From the NCBI RefSeq assembly GCF_028583425.1, contig NC_072801.1, forward strand, positions 57,737,766 to 57,801,765: a stretch of DNA of 64,000 bases, read 5' to 3'. Shown here in pieces: positions 30,600 through 43,100 of this stretch. The DNA comes from Eublepharis macularius. Taxonomy: Eukaryota > Chordata > Lepidosauria > Squamata > Eublepharidae. The stretch's first letter is position 1, and every line of letters begins with the position of its first letter. A model generated the notes under the pieces. That model saw only the letters and a list, made by a program, of their open reading frames with translations. It was not told the DNA's origin and ran no database searches. A program made the position numbers and the translations under genes.

Positions 30600-33500
30600 A
30601 GACATCTCTTTATTAGAAGCCCAGACCTGCTATCTGTCCAACAGGGGGCTCTTGACCATAAGCACTTATAGTCTCCCCCTCTCCCTCCCACCTGCCTGGA
30701 GTGCATTTTTAAAATTATTTGGTGCCTTGCTCTTATTTAAAGAGATGTAGCTTCATTAAGGAAGCTGCGAACATTTAACTATGTCCGTCTACCCTGAGAT
30801 AACAAGAGACAAGACTAGGCTGTGAGTAGGTGAAACCCCAGACCCAAAATGGGAGAGCAGAAAACATACTTCACACCCCAATGTGGGAGGCCTAAGTCAG
30901 TCCTTCCCCTCTGCTGCAGACCACCAAGTTAAGGCTGCCAACTATCTTCTCCATTTGCAAAAGATAACCCATGGCCAAATGGCCCAGGTTTAATATTTCC
31001 TCAAGGGAAGCATCTCTAACCCTTAGCCATGTTTTAAGGTAACTATTCCTGCCAAGACCCTTTAAAATCTGCCATTTTAATGGCTTGTAGCAGCTTTGTC
31101 TGCAGCAATGCCAAAGTTCCCCCACCCCACAACAGATCAGCCATTCAATACAAAGATTAGGGTTCACACAATACATAAGACAGCTGCATGTATTCTTCCC
31201 CTGCTGCTTACTTGGGGGTGGGGGGAGTAGCCTTAAGCAGCCAGGAGTTTAAAAAGGGATAAGCAAGAGGGACTAACTACTTGCCCTCTGGCGATTTTTC
31301 TGTGACCTGGCTACTAGCAAGCTGCTTTTCTGATTCCTGGGGAACATATACAAATAACTTCCTAGCCCCCTTCAAGACTGTACCCACCCAACAGCAGGGA
31401 AAAGATAAATGCCCAACTATTTATCATGCCTAATTTGGCCCGAATCAGACCCAAATCCAGTTTGATTTGCCCTACTACATGAAAACTAGATATCTGAATT
31501 TCCAAAACAGGTTTTAACTATTTTCATACATGCTGTGTTTCTCAGCCACTGTATACAGTATGGATTAAGATTAAAGTGGCACTGCATAGAAAATATAGAA
31601 TCCCAGTTGGATGGGGAAGAACATCTTCCATCTCCTTGTAATCTGTTAAAATATATGTTAAATTAAATGTTAAAATATTTTTATCTTTATTTACAATGGC
31701 CCCCAAATATGGGTTGAGATGCTGATGTTCACGGCCTTGGTTTAGATACATTCCTTTGTGGCTGAACAAGAGGCCTGGCGGATGGAAAAACCCACCAGTT
31801 TTTTTTTTTTTTAAAAAACCACCTCCATATGATGAACCATGTACTTTTAAGGAACTGATCACCCTGCAACTCCCATTTAGAGCTTAGATTATGAAGACCA
31901 TTATGGCAACCAACCAAAAACAACTGATTTAGATCATTCCAGATCTATTTGCCTATTGTAGCATGAGTCAGGAATCTAGTGGCACCTTAACGACTGTATT
32001 CTAGCCAATGCTGCCATGGATAAGAGCTCAGGTTGTCTCATGCACAAGTGCTACAATAAAAGTATGTCACTGGACTGTGGTTTACTGCTTAGCAACTGGC
32101 TTTCATTTGTACTAAGTGAGATTACTTAAACTGGTACTTTTACTTCCCTTTCCCTATCCAGCAGTAAGGAGTGTGAAAGGAAGTGATGTTTATGGCAGCA
32201 GGACTTGCTAGAAAGCTGCTTTGGGTTTGGCATGCCACCCTGCCTATGGTCTCAAAAACACCTTCCTAGAAATTTGGTTGCTGATCGGGGACCTACAAAA
32301 TCTTGGCTCTTCGTTTTTCAGATTCGTAATAAAAAAAATGATGGTGCTAGTCAGAGTGAAGCAAACAGAACACTGTGCTGTTCCAAGATGGATCAATTGG
32401 ACTAATTTAGGAGGCCAAATGAAGGAAGAACGTTAAGTGGCCTTGTGGCCCATAAAGAAAGGAGGAGAGAGGAAGCAGAGGCAGCTCCCTCACAGGGTCC
32501 CTGTCACTGCAGCGGTGGCAGCAAGTGCAGCCACAAGAAAGAGGAGCAGAGACTGCTCTTCAAATGTATGCTAAACTAAGCTCCGGAAAGCACCAGCTGC
32601 AATAGATGTATAATTGGGGAAACAAAAAGAGAAAATAAAGGATGAACCCAAGAATGGATACATTCAGGGGCTGACCTTCCCCCTAAGTCTCTCTACCAGG
32701 AGAGAAGTGGGAAACTGAGGCATGCTGCAAAGGAAGCCACAGTCCCAGATTTGGTGAAAACAGCCAGAAATGGAAGCTTGGGGGTCACAGCTCCCTGAAC
32801 GTCCACCCCAATCCATTTTTCAAGGCCCCTAATTGCCCCTGTTTTGGGGGGGGGCTGGTACAGTGCTTCAAGTCATTTCAGAGCAAAAAAAAATGCATAC
32901 AGAGCACCCCCAATAAGCTGGTTAGCAGCATTCCAGGCATACTTTTCCTTCCCCCGCCCCCTGACAAATCCTCCCTGCCATTCAGTGCAGCAGGCCTTGA
33001 TACCCAGGTGTCTAAACAGCCCTTTTAAAAAAATAAGAAAAGTATTGCATGGTGTCTGAAAGATACCTGGATAAAAAGTCTATTAAATAACTGTCTCTAT
33101 AAAGCAGAGAAGCTGTACCCAAAAAACAAGCATCTTCTACTAAGACCCTTCTTCTTTCAAGTGCATACCTCACCCCCAAGACAGGTAGAGATGTCCAATG
33201 ATATTCCTCCTAAATCACCACCCCAGCCAGTGTAAAGGTGTATAGGTGTACAGCCAATGCGAGCTGAAGTAAAAGGTTTTCATGGAGAACCTTCGTATCA
33301 GTGATTACCATTGATTTTCTACAGCTTATGAGACTGTACATCAGCCATCCAAGAACCTTTGTCCACTATCCCATCTCACCATGGTGGTAATTTGGAAGAA
33401 CAGCTGAACATCACAAGCTGATTTAGAAGCACCTCAACCAATGGAAATCCATTGTATAACTGGAAGTATCCAAGTCCTACACACATTGATCCACAAATAT

Positions 33501-33682
33501 TCGACCAATATAGCCCCCAAGAACAAGACCCAAGTAGGTAATATTCAGAAGGCATACATGTGTCCTTCCATGTCCTCAACAGCCCTTGTAGAAGACTTTG
33601 AACAATAATCTTACGGCCCACACCTCAGAAGTCCTCCCAATCAGTGGAGTTCTTCTGTGGAAAGGGATGCCCCATGGTGCAG
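30600..33682 (-). terminator. PAQR4: Probable long PAQR4 3'UTR with poly(A) signal
   Basis: Reading down from the stop on the minus strand, an AATAAA occurs at about 30609-30614 (tttatt on the plus strand). Earlier possible signals exist near 31680. The 3'UTR could therefore be up to 3 kb. The region has little recognisable repeat apart from a decayed tail at about 31960-32080. The end point is inferred. Confidence 0.4.
31960..32085. mobile_element. Decayed retroelement tail
   Basis: ggaatctagtggcaccttaa and agtgctacaataaaag recall the GCTACAATAAA tail family. Strongly diverged. Confidence 0.35.
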
Positions 33683-34116
33683 TCATTCCATTGGGCAGGC
33701 ATAGTTGGCGATCCACTGTAGATCAGCCACTACACCCCAGTGGAGATACAGAATGCTGACCACCACCAGCACGTGCATAATCTGATGGCTGTTGAACCAG
33801 TAGTCAAAGCGGCCCGGCTTCCAGCGCTCAGGCACTCTTGAGATGTTGATGACGCCCCCAAGAAGAGCTAAGCCATCCATTATGAGGTACGAACGCAGAG
33901 AGGAAGGGTGGCCGGTGCCCAGTCCCACCCAGCGTAGGTAGAAGAAGAAGAAGCGGAAGAGGGCTTGCCAGGCAAAGGACCGCAGGCGCCGGACACTGGA
34001 ACGGGCAGTCACTGCACAAAAGATACCATAGCTTGACAGGCCTGTGTAGGCCAGCAGGGCAGCAGCACGGGAAAATGGGGTGCAGGCCAGCGTGCAATAG
34101 ATGATTGGCAGAGCAC
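33683..34116 (-). CDS. PAQR4: PAQR4 coding exon 3 and stop
   Basis: The acceptor is tctcatctgcag. It encodes GALPIIYCTLACTPFSRAAA through VRRLRSFAWQALFRF, IMDGLALLGG, RFDYWFNSHQIMHVL and the end ANYACPME-stop. Confidence 0.97.
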
Positions 34117-37100
34117 CTGCAGATGAGAGAGAGAGGTAGGTTACGTTCTTATGTATGTACTATCAAGCAAGGGGCTTTCACAGGAACTGAGAAGCAGTGA
34201 TGATTTGCTATTGCCTTCCTCTGCAGTCTTTCTTGGTGGTCCCTCATCCAAGTACTGACCCTGCTTAGTTTCCAAGGTCTGATGAGATTGGGCTACTTGT
34301 GCCATGCCACTTGTGCCCGTTCCATCGGTCAGGAGTCTTGGCGTGACCCTGGACTCCTCTCTATCAATGGAGATCCAGGTTGCGGCAGTTGCCCGGTCTG
34401 CTTTTTTCCATCTTTGGCAGGCCAGGCAGCTTGCCCCCATCTCATCCCATGACTTAATGACAGTGATCCATGCAATAGTCACCTCTAGATTGGGCTACTG
34501 TAACTCACTCTATACAGGGCTTGCCCCCCACACATGTGATGTCATAGTGCACTATCAACTTGCACCTCTCTCCTTTATGTTTGATGGGCAGGGAAGTGTG
34601 AAGGGGCCCCATCCTGGGATGTTGGAACTTATATTCTTGATTCTCAACACTGAAAGCTTATCATTTTGAGATTGTTGTTTTTATTGTTTATCCTGTGTAT
34701 TTTCCTCATGTGGTAACCTGCCATGAGCCCACTCGTGGGGAGGGAGGGCTAAAAATCAAACTTAAACTCAAACGTCCCTCCCCAGAGAGAGGTCAGCCCA
34801 TCTCATTATCAGTAGCTTATCCTCTAATGTCTACCATCAGTCTATGTTGGCTGCTGCACCCTGTCTGGAAGCATCCATTTCCTCCTCAAACTTACCCAGG
34901 ATTGCTTAATCTGCCTTATCTCCCTCCTTTCCCCCAAGATTTATGAGCCGATTAAGCTATCTTGCATCAGGTCAGACCATTGGTCCACCCAGCTCAGTAC
35001 TGTGTTCTGAGTGGCAACAGCTTTCCAGGATCTCGGGTAAAGAAAGGATGTTTGCAAGCCCTTGAACCTTTACCTAGATTGAACCTGGACTGGACCCAGC
35101 CAGCTTTTTGACTCAATATCACCCAACTGCTCTCCTTATTACAGTCCCTGTACATGATCCCCTGTACAATCTTTTTAAGTAGTCAAAGGAGATCTACCTG
35201 CCCCCTTTTTCTCCAGCAGAAAAACTGGTTAGATGCAACCCTCTGTACACAAAGTACTCTATACTTAGCCGAGTCTCACCACCACTTTGGCCCTCTAACG
35301 TATATACCAAGTTCAGTTTGTTGTTTTCTGCATCTAGCCTATCCACTCTCACCCCAATTCCCTTTTCAGGGACCACTGTCCCTGCTTCCCACACCCCCTC
35401 CCTATCAAACAACTGTCAGTCCATCCCAGGCATCTGCTCCTCCTAGAGCATGTGTTTAACTCACCCAAGGTGTTGACCATGCATACCCCACACATGTCAA
35501 GGGTGAGCAAGGTGTGGTAAACAGCTGGGCCTCCCTCGTGGTTCATGAAGAGGTGGTAGAGCACACTGCCCAGCTGTGGAAAGATACAAGCCAAGTAGTG
35601 TGCTATTCCTAGCCATGCTACTGAGATTCGGGTCCATGGAATGGTCAAGGGCATCAAGAAGAGAAACCCCAGCAGAGGGATACCTGAAAGAGGGAAAGGA
35701 GAGAGAAGAACATGCATGAAGCTAGCCCACTATTCTGTCTCTAAGGAGGGACAGCAGTGGAAACCACCGACCCCAGTTTGCAAGACACTCAGTCTCTCCT
35801 ACATAAATGCAGCAATGTAAAGTTGATCTTATGCATCTTCCGTTTTAGGTCTCCAATGCCCACCATTACAATCTCTTGTCCTCCAACCACAACCTCTTTT
35901 CCAACCACACTCTTCCAACCATACCGTAACTCTGGACGAAATTCCCTGAACTATCACATTTAATGATCTGCCAGCTGCAGCATGTTTAGGTGTGTTGGGA
36001 TAAGGGGGAGACAACCGGTTCCCATTTGCCTTGATCAGTCAGCGGCAAATCGAAGTTTGTCCCATTTGCTCCCCCCCCCCCCGACTCCCAGTGAGACGGC
36101 CTCAAGACCCACTACTGGAACATGACCAAGTGCTCTGCTGGTCTGCTGAGAAAAGCACAGGAGCAAAGGGAAAACATGAAATGATGGCAACCCTAACTGT
36201 TCTACCACCATCGCCACTCCCAACTTGCATCTGCTTTGGAGCCAGTACAATTTCCCAGGTGACTCACCTGTTTAACCTGGGAATTTTCTAAGGCATGTGT
36301 TGCGAAACATTTAACAGACACTGAGATAAAGATGCCTACAAGAAAAAATTACCCTACTTTTAAAAAGCCATGTTCCCTTCAGTGGAGTACGAACTGCATT
36401 GTTCCCACCTTCCTCCCCACAAATGCTGCAGCCTCATCCATGTCTGTCCAGCAGGCCCCGTCCCAACCCTCGCCCCCTTTATCCCCACTCAGCCTCCCTC
36501 TCCTTTGGCATCCTCTGTTCCCCCAGAGGCTGCAGCTTTACACAAACAGATTAGGTCTCCGTGAGCCCAATTACTGTGCTAATTGAGGCTGCCCGAAGCC
36601 AGATCTCAATTAGTGATGTGATAAACACCCCCCTGGAGTTCATTAAGAGGACAGAAGGCCGCCTTTAGGGGCCTTACAGCCAAAGGCAGAAAAGGAGCCT
36701 AAGGGAGACTGAGTCAGCAGCAGACCCAGAAGTAGCAATGGCAACCAGTGCTCCTATCGCCCAGAAAGGTTGCCAACTTTTTTTTTCCTGGCAGGACTCC
36801 TTAGCAACAGCAACAAACAAAAATTCAGAAAACAAAGTTGAGTTTTCTTGCTGCTACATCTCCTTGCAAGGAAAAGATGTGCCACTCTTTCATCATGTTA
36901 ACAGAACCAGGCTTGAGCCACCCTCTTATCGTTTTAGGGCAGGAGTCTCCACCCTAAGGTGGTGCCCATGCGCACCTTAGCACCCACCAATATCTTTCTT
37001 GGCGCCTACCAAGTTTTTTAAGAAAATGCGCAGAACCAAATGGGGTTCTTGCCCAGCAAGCTACTGAAGATCTGATTGGCTAGGCAAATTGAAATAACAT

Positions 37101-40100
37101 TGTTTCAGTGGTAGCTTCCACCACTGGGTGGAACCTGTGTATGTGTGGCTCTACCTGCTGTGGCAGCCATTTTGTGGTTGGCTCCACCTCCTGTGATGGC
37201 CATTTTGTGCTTCCACCCACCAACCTATTTCAGAATTCCAAAGGTGCCCATAGGTTCAAAAAGACTGTGGACCCCAGCTTTAGGCTGCCAACTTTTCTTT
37301 GTGCAAATAATCTGACCTTCTTAGAGCTATACAAGGGTGGGAGAAATTCAACAGGGGTGTGGTTTCCTCAGCACTTCCACTGCAGGTTATCACCTGTGAA
37401 ACAAACTCCGCCAAGACTCAAATGGACAGAGAAGCCCTAAAGCCCCACAGTGGAAAAAGAATCATACATGAAACTGCCTTAGACCCACTCAGACTGCTAG
37501 CCTTATTCATTATATTGTTGTGCCACTTGTAGGCCAGGTTGGGACAAATGCCGCTTAACCCTGCCTACTCTAACTGGCAGCTTCCTTTTAATGAGAAAGG
37601 ATTGAACCTGAGGTCTTCTGAGTGCAAAGTAGGTGTTCCATCACTGAGCCCTGGTTCCTTCCTATAAGAAGCTTTTAAGACCTCCTGTGAACTTGCCTTA
37701 GAGCGAGCCAGGCCATTGTTACATGTAATTCAGTACTGTCTGCTCTGACCGGCAGTGGACTGGCTTCCCAGGGTCTCAGGTCAGTATCTTTCTCATCACC
37801 TGCTATCTGATTCTTTTAACTGAAGATGCCTGGGATAGAACCTGGGGCCTTCTGCATGAAAAAGAGATGGTCTCCCACTGAGCTACAGACCCTTACTAGC
37901 TGCCTCAGGCCATCTTGTTCACTACTGTCCACTCTGATGGGCAGTGGCTCTCCAAGAACCAATACCTACCATCTGAGCTCCAAAGATGGCAAGGACTAAA
38001 TCTGGGGTCTTCTGCACGCAAAGCAGATGCTCTCCCACTGAGTCACTACCTCTCCTCAGAAGCTGTATGAAGCTGCCTTATCCAGAGTGAAACCACTCAT
38101 CCATCAAGCTCTGCATTTTCTACTCTGAATGCAGACAGTTCTCTAAGGGCCACACATCAAGGTCTTCTCCTGGCCTCAGCACCTGTTCCTTTAATGGGAG
38201 ATGCCAGGAAATCCAACCTGTGAGCCGCTCCGGATAATGGAATGCCCCTCCACACACATCCCCCCCCCCACTTCCACTAGTGTTGGATATTCTCTGCCAT
38301 AGTGATTCTCAACAAGTGGCATGTGAACTACCAGTGGGACAGAGAATCCACTCCACTCCCCATGACCACTTGCAAATATGTTGTCTCCTGCCACAGATTA
38401 TCCATCCATCCACCTTCTGTCATGGCAGTAACAACCTTGGACACTCCACGTTTCTCCTAATTCCCCATTCCCCCTGCCCACCAGTGAGTGCTTTTGATAC
38501 ACCTCTTCCTGTCAACCCTGCCTGCTGTGAATTATATCCCTTGTGCTTTTGCCATTTTTCACATCCTTAAAACTTACAAATGATCAATAAAACAACAATG
38601 CCTGTATACATACAAATGCTCTTGGGAAACGTGGGCTTTTTGTTTCTGTCACAGTGCTATCAGGTTCTCTGACAGAGCGATTGGTAGGATGTAAGACAGG
38701 AAAGGGTGAAAAGTGCTGCTCTAGCCCACAACCCTCCCTGGTCACAGCCCTTTGACCTCACCTCAGGAGATGGAACACAGGGACCCACGAGACTGCACCA
38801 CTGTTTGGTTATTTCTATGGTGACGTCGCCATGCACAGCATGAGGGGCCTGAAAGCTTAAAACAGACTTAAGGGAGAGGACTAAGGGAAAGGATAAAGAG
38901 GGGAAGTATCTGTGGTAATCCTAGTTTACACGGCTCGGGCGTCATTTCAATAGGGGAGAGGGGATCTATGGGAATGGTGGCTTTTGAGAAGGGATCTGAA
39001 GGAAGGGAGAGGGGCAGCATCACATAGCCATTTGGGGAGGCGTTTTCGGGCACAAGGATGTACTATAGCATGGAGCTCCAGCCCTACTGAGTGCAAGCAG
39101 CAGGCAAATGGCATAACCAACCTCTTGCACTGCAGCTGCAGGCACCCTGATAAAGAGACTTTTTGTTCAGACACTCACACCCTGGCCCCTGCTGGCTCCC
39201 AGCATCCCCACCTGGCGGAATGACAGTCCCAAGGTCAACAGGGAAGTTGCATCAGCAGATAACTTGCAAATATGCATTCTGCTGACAGCAGGGATGTGGG
39301 ACCCAAATGCCAGCTCCACAACCGCAAAGACCTCCGAAAGACATCCAAATCAGGTCCTGGCTGGGAAGGTATAGCCTCGGAAGGAGGTACCAGAGAGCCA
39401 GCTGGCGCAGGGAGCAGCTGCTGCCCCACATACCCTGCCCACCTCCAAATGAAGAGTAGGCAAAAATCACCAGGAGAAGGGATGCTGGCCGCACCCAGTC
39501 TGGAGTCCTGTGTTCAAGGCTGGGTAATCCAGGTGAAGCAGGATGCTGACAACTGTGGAGAGCAGTCACCCACACAGCACAGGTGATAATTTTTAAAAAT
39601 CTCGGTATTAAAGTGATAAAGCAGAGGTACTGAAAGCAGGAGAATCATCACTGCTGTATGTATTGTGCAACAGCACCATAGAAGTGGGTAGGGGGAGCAG
39701 AATTCAGGAGCCTAAACATCTTGGCTCTGGTTTTAATTATCAAGTATCTAGTCCTTAGTACTGTGAGGACATAATTTAGCCAACACAATGCTGTACTTGT
39801 ATTGCACAGCCTGAAATGCAAGCCCTGATCAGCCATTAAGTCCACTGGGCAGCCTTGCACAAGAGACAGGCTGTGTCCAAGTTTACTTACTAACGAATAC
39901 AGAATGCAGCTTTCCTTAGCAAACCATGTATCTATTTATACTCTGAATTTACTTATACCCTGCTTTCCTCCCCTATGGGAATACGAAGCAGCTTACAACA
40001 CTTTTCTTCCCTCCTCCATTTTACTGCAACAACTACCTTGCAAGATAGGTTACTCTGAGAAAGTAACTGGTCCAAGGTTACCAAGCATGCTTCCATGGCA

Positions 40101-43100
40101 GCACGGAGATTCAAACCTGGGTCTCCCAGATCCTGTTCTATGTCATACTGGCTGGGATCCCCAGTCTGGAGATTTGAACTTGGGCCTTCTAGATACTAGT
40201 CGGGCACAATCCACTACAACACACTGTTTAAGCACCAAAAGTCAGCCCTGACACTTCTGCAGATGCTGCGCCAAAACATTTCAGTTACAGGAAGCCAATC
40301 CTGAAATCTAGAAGTACTTTTGGAGGATACCTTGATTTAGGCAGATGCTTTATTCAAAAACTCATGCCACTCTTGAAATGATGAACTTATGAAGCTGGCG
40401 TATGCTGATTGAGCCACCTAACTCAGTATCGTCTTTTCTGCCAGAGACCCCTGAGAGCTGCCACCACCAATCAGGAGTATGATCTTTGCTGGTACTGGCT
40501 ATTAAAGATCCTTCATGTGGAGATGCCTAAAGAGACTGAACCTGCAGCTTCCTGCATACTGAGCACATGCTCACCACAAAGCCACAGCACCTCACTTCGG
40601 CTATAGCCAGAAATCTCCTGAGAAGGGCAGCAATTCTTGAAACAGTCTCTTCTGGTCTCAGGCCCCAGGAACTGGTGCTGATGGGGGGGGGGGGGCGTTG
40701 ACGCCTGTTTTCCCCTGCTCCAAATTCTCCTCCCTGGCATCTTGTTTCCCAGGTCTCTGTACTGGCTGCTACAGACCTGTCATGGAAGCACAATCCCAGG
40801 CATGCTCTCCTCCCCAGGGACGTGTTGCAGATCGGATAACTCACCCGGAAGCATCAAGAGACTGTGTAACATTAATCAGTCATGATTTTGTGCTCTGAGC
40901 CAGAGCTTCTCAGGCAGGGAAAAGACTGTACAGTGTCGGCATTTGGGAGATTCCAGACCCGCCACTCGCTGGTGCCCACCCCCACCACCCCCGCCACACC
41001 CACCACCCCCCGCTGCATTTCCCAGAGCAGCCAGCAATCCTGCCCCCATTCCTCCCCCATTATACCTAACTTTTTCCCAAAGCTGAAACATGAGCAACCT
41101 CTGTTGCTGACAGCTGGGCCAAGCTGTTATTTTATTGTTATTAACAAGAAGCAGGGTATCCCATGAGGAACAGGAGGGAGCGAAATCATTTTGAGATCCC
41201 ATCTCTTCCCTCAAAATCATTCACCTGGAGATGCCAGGGACTGATCTAAGCACATGCTCTTCCATGAGGCCACATCCTGTATCTCCCACACAGCCAATCA
41301 GTCCTCAATGGACTGCTGCCTGCTCCCAGCTCTTGGCCAACTGACAGTCTTCTGCATACCGGAGAGTCTCCAGAATAGGTGGAGATCCTTACCTTGTCTG
41401 AGGGTGGCCCAGTTTTGCTAGGTTTGTCATCCACATGGGGGAGCCACCCAGTATGCTATTACACATAGGGATAACAGGAACAAGTGACGGGGGGCAGTCT
41501 GCAAGAAATTTCAGGGACTGCAGCAACCACTAACCGTGAGATCTCCTGCCTCCCTCTGGTGCAGCTGATCTCTGGGACCAGATTTGATGAGTGGCATCCT
41601 GGTCATCTATTCCCAAATCTCAACAGACTACTGCAATTGCCCTATAGTGTTGATTGCAGAGGTTCAAGATATGTGAGCAGAACGTTATCATTTTGACAGA
41701 CTTGGTTAAGAGCATAGAGGTCATACTGGACCCAGCTGTTCTGTTGGAGAAACAAATGCATCTAGTAGCAAGGAGTGCCTTTTACCAGCTTTATTTTGCA
41801 TGCAAATGGTCTCCCTTCCTGGAGTCAGCTCATTTTACAATGAAACCCTAAGTGGAGTTATGCCTGTCTACATCCACTTAAGTCAATAGGCTTAGAAAAG
41901 CATAACTTTCTTTAGGATTGCATCATAACTCATGCTAAGCCAGGGTATGGTAATGTCAAAACTAGAGTACTGTAAGAAGCTGCCATGTGGGGCTGCCTTT
42001 GAAAAAATGCAGAAGCAACAATTGGTTCAAAACATAGCAATGCAACTGCTAACAGGGGTAAAGCGTTATGTGGACGTGATCCCTACCCTTTGACCTTCAC
42101 ATTGGGTGCCCCACTGCATCCACATTCTATTCAAAGTGCTGATTTTCACCCTGAAAGCAGTCCTTCATGAACTAGGATCTTCATACTTCTGGGATTGCCT
42201 CTCCCCACACATACTCCACACAGTCCTCTGGCCATTGTCACAAACTGTACTAACATTGCTTTTCTGGAAAAGCAGTGAGATCTGTTCTGTCTGGGTTCAG
42301 GCCTTTTCTGTTGCAGCTCAGGGACTTTGGAATAGTTTGCTGGAGCAAGTCAGGATGATTTCTAACCTACAGCCCTTCAGGGGATTGTGCAAAGCTGGAT
42401 TGTATAAATGAACCTTTGAAACGGTTCAATTGTTGATGCTCAGGGCAGCCTAGTGGGACACTCTGCTAGGGCTTGCAGAGCTGGTTCCTTCCAGATTTGT
42501 GGGGTATTATAATGGGATGGATCATTTTAAAATCTGGTTTGTAAACTACTTACAGACCAGTTTTCAGATAAAAGTGGCATATGAATATTCAAACAAATAA
42601 GCATCAGTTGTAACTCTCTGTACAGTGTGAAGGGGGGTGCCCTAGAAAACTGATTGGAGAGGGATGCTTCACACCATCCACAATATTATATACTATTTCT
42701 CTCCTCCCACACCTTTTAAATAACACTCAACTGCCTTTAAAATTCTTTGCTTCATGAATGGCAATAAGCACGCTCAGTCCTCATAGGAGGTGGCAGGCAG
42801 GGGAGGGGGGTGAGGGGTGACAAGAGGTTTTTCCTTTTAAAAAATTTACAAAGTAATTTTTTCTGCAACCTAGGCAAATCTCTAAAGCACACCAAAACGT
42901 CCTCTCTCTCTGCTGGCGCCCCTGTCTTGCTCCCCCCAGCAACACGCACAGGACCATCATGTTTGATATTAAAAGATGAGACAGTAACGCATTTGAAATG
43001 TGCACAGCATTTTGCAGAGCAATACACACCGAGAGAGAGAGGGCTGTGGCCCTAGGAGTTTACAATATAAATTTTGACAGAGGAAGAGGAGGAAAGGAAG

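Noticed and set aside
40876-41220. Glycine-rich minus-strand frame
   Set aside because: It comes from a C-rich low-complexity tract (cccaccacccccgccacacc) and has no exon context.
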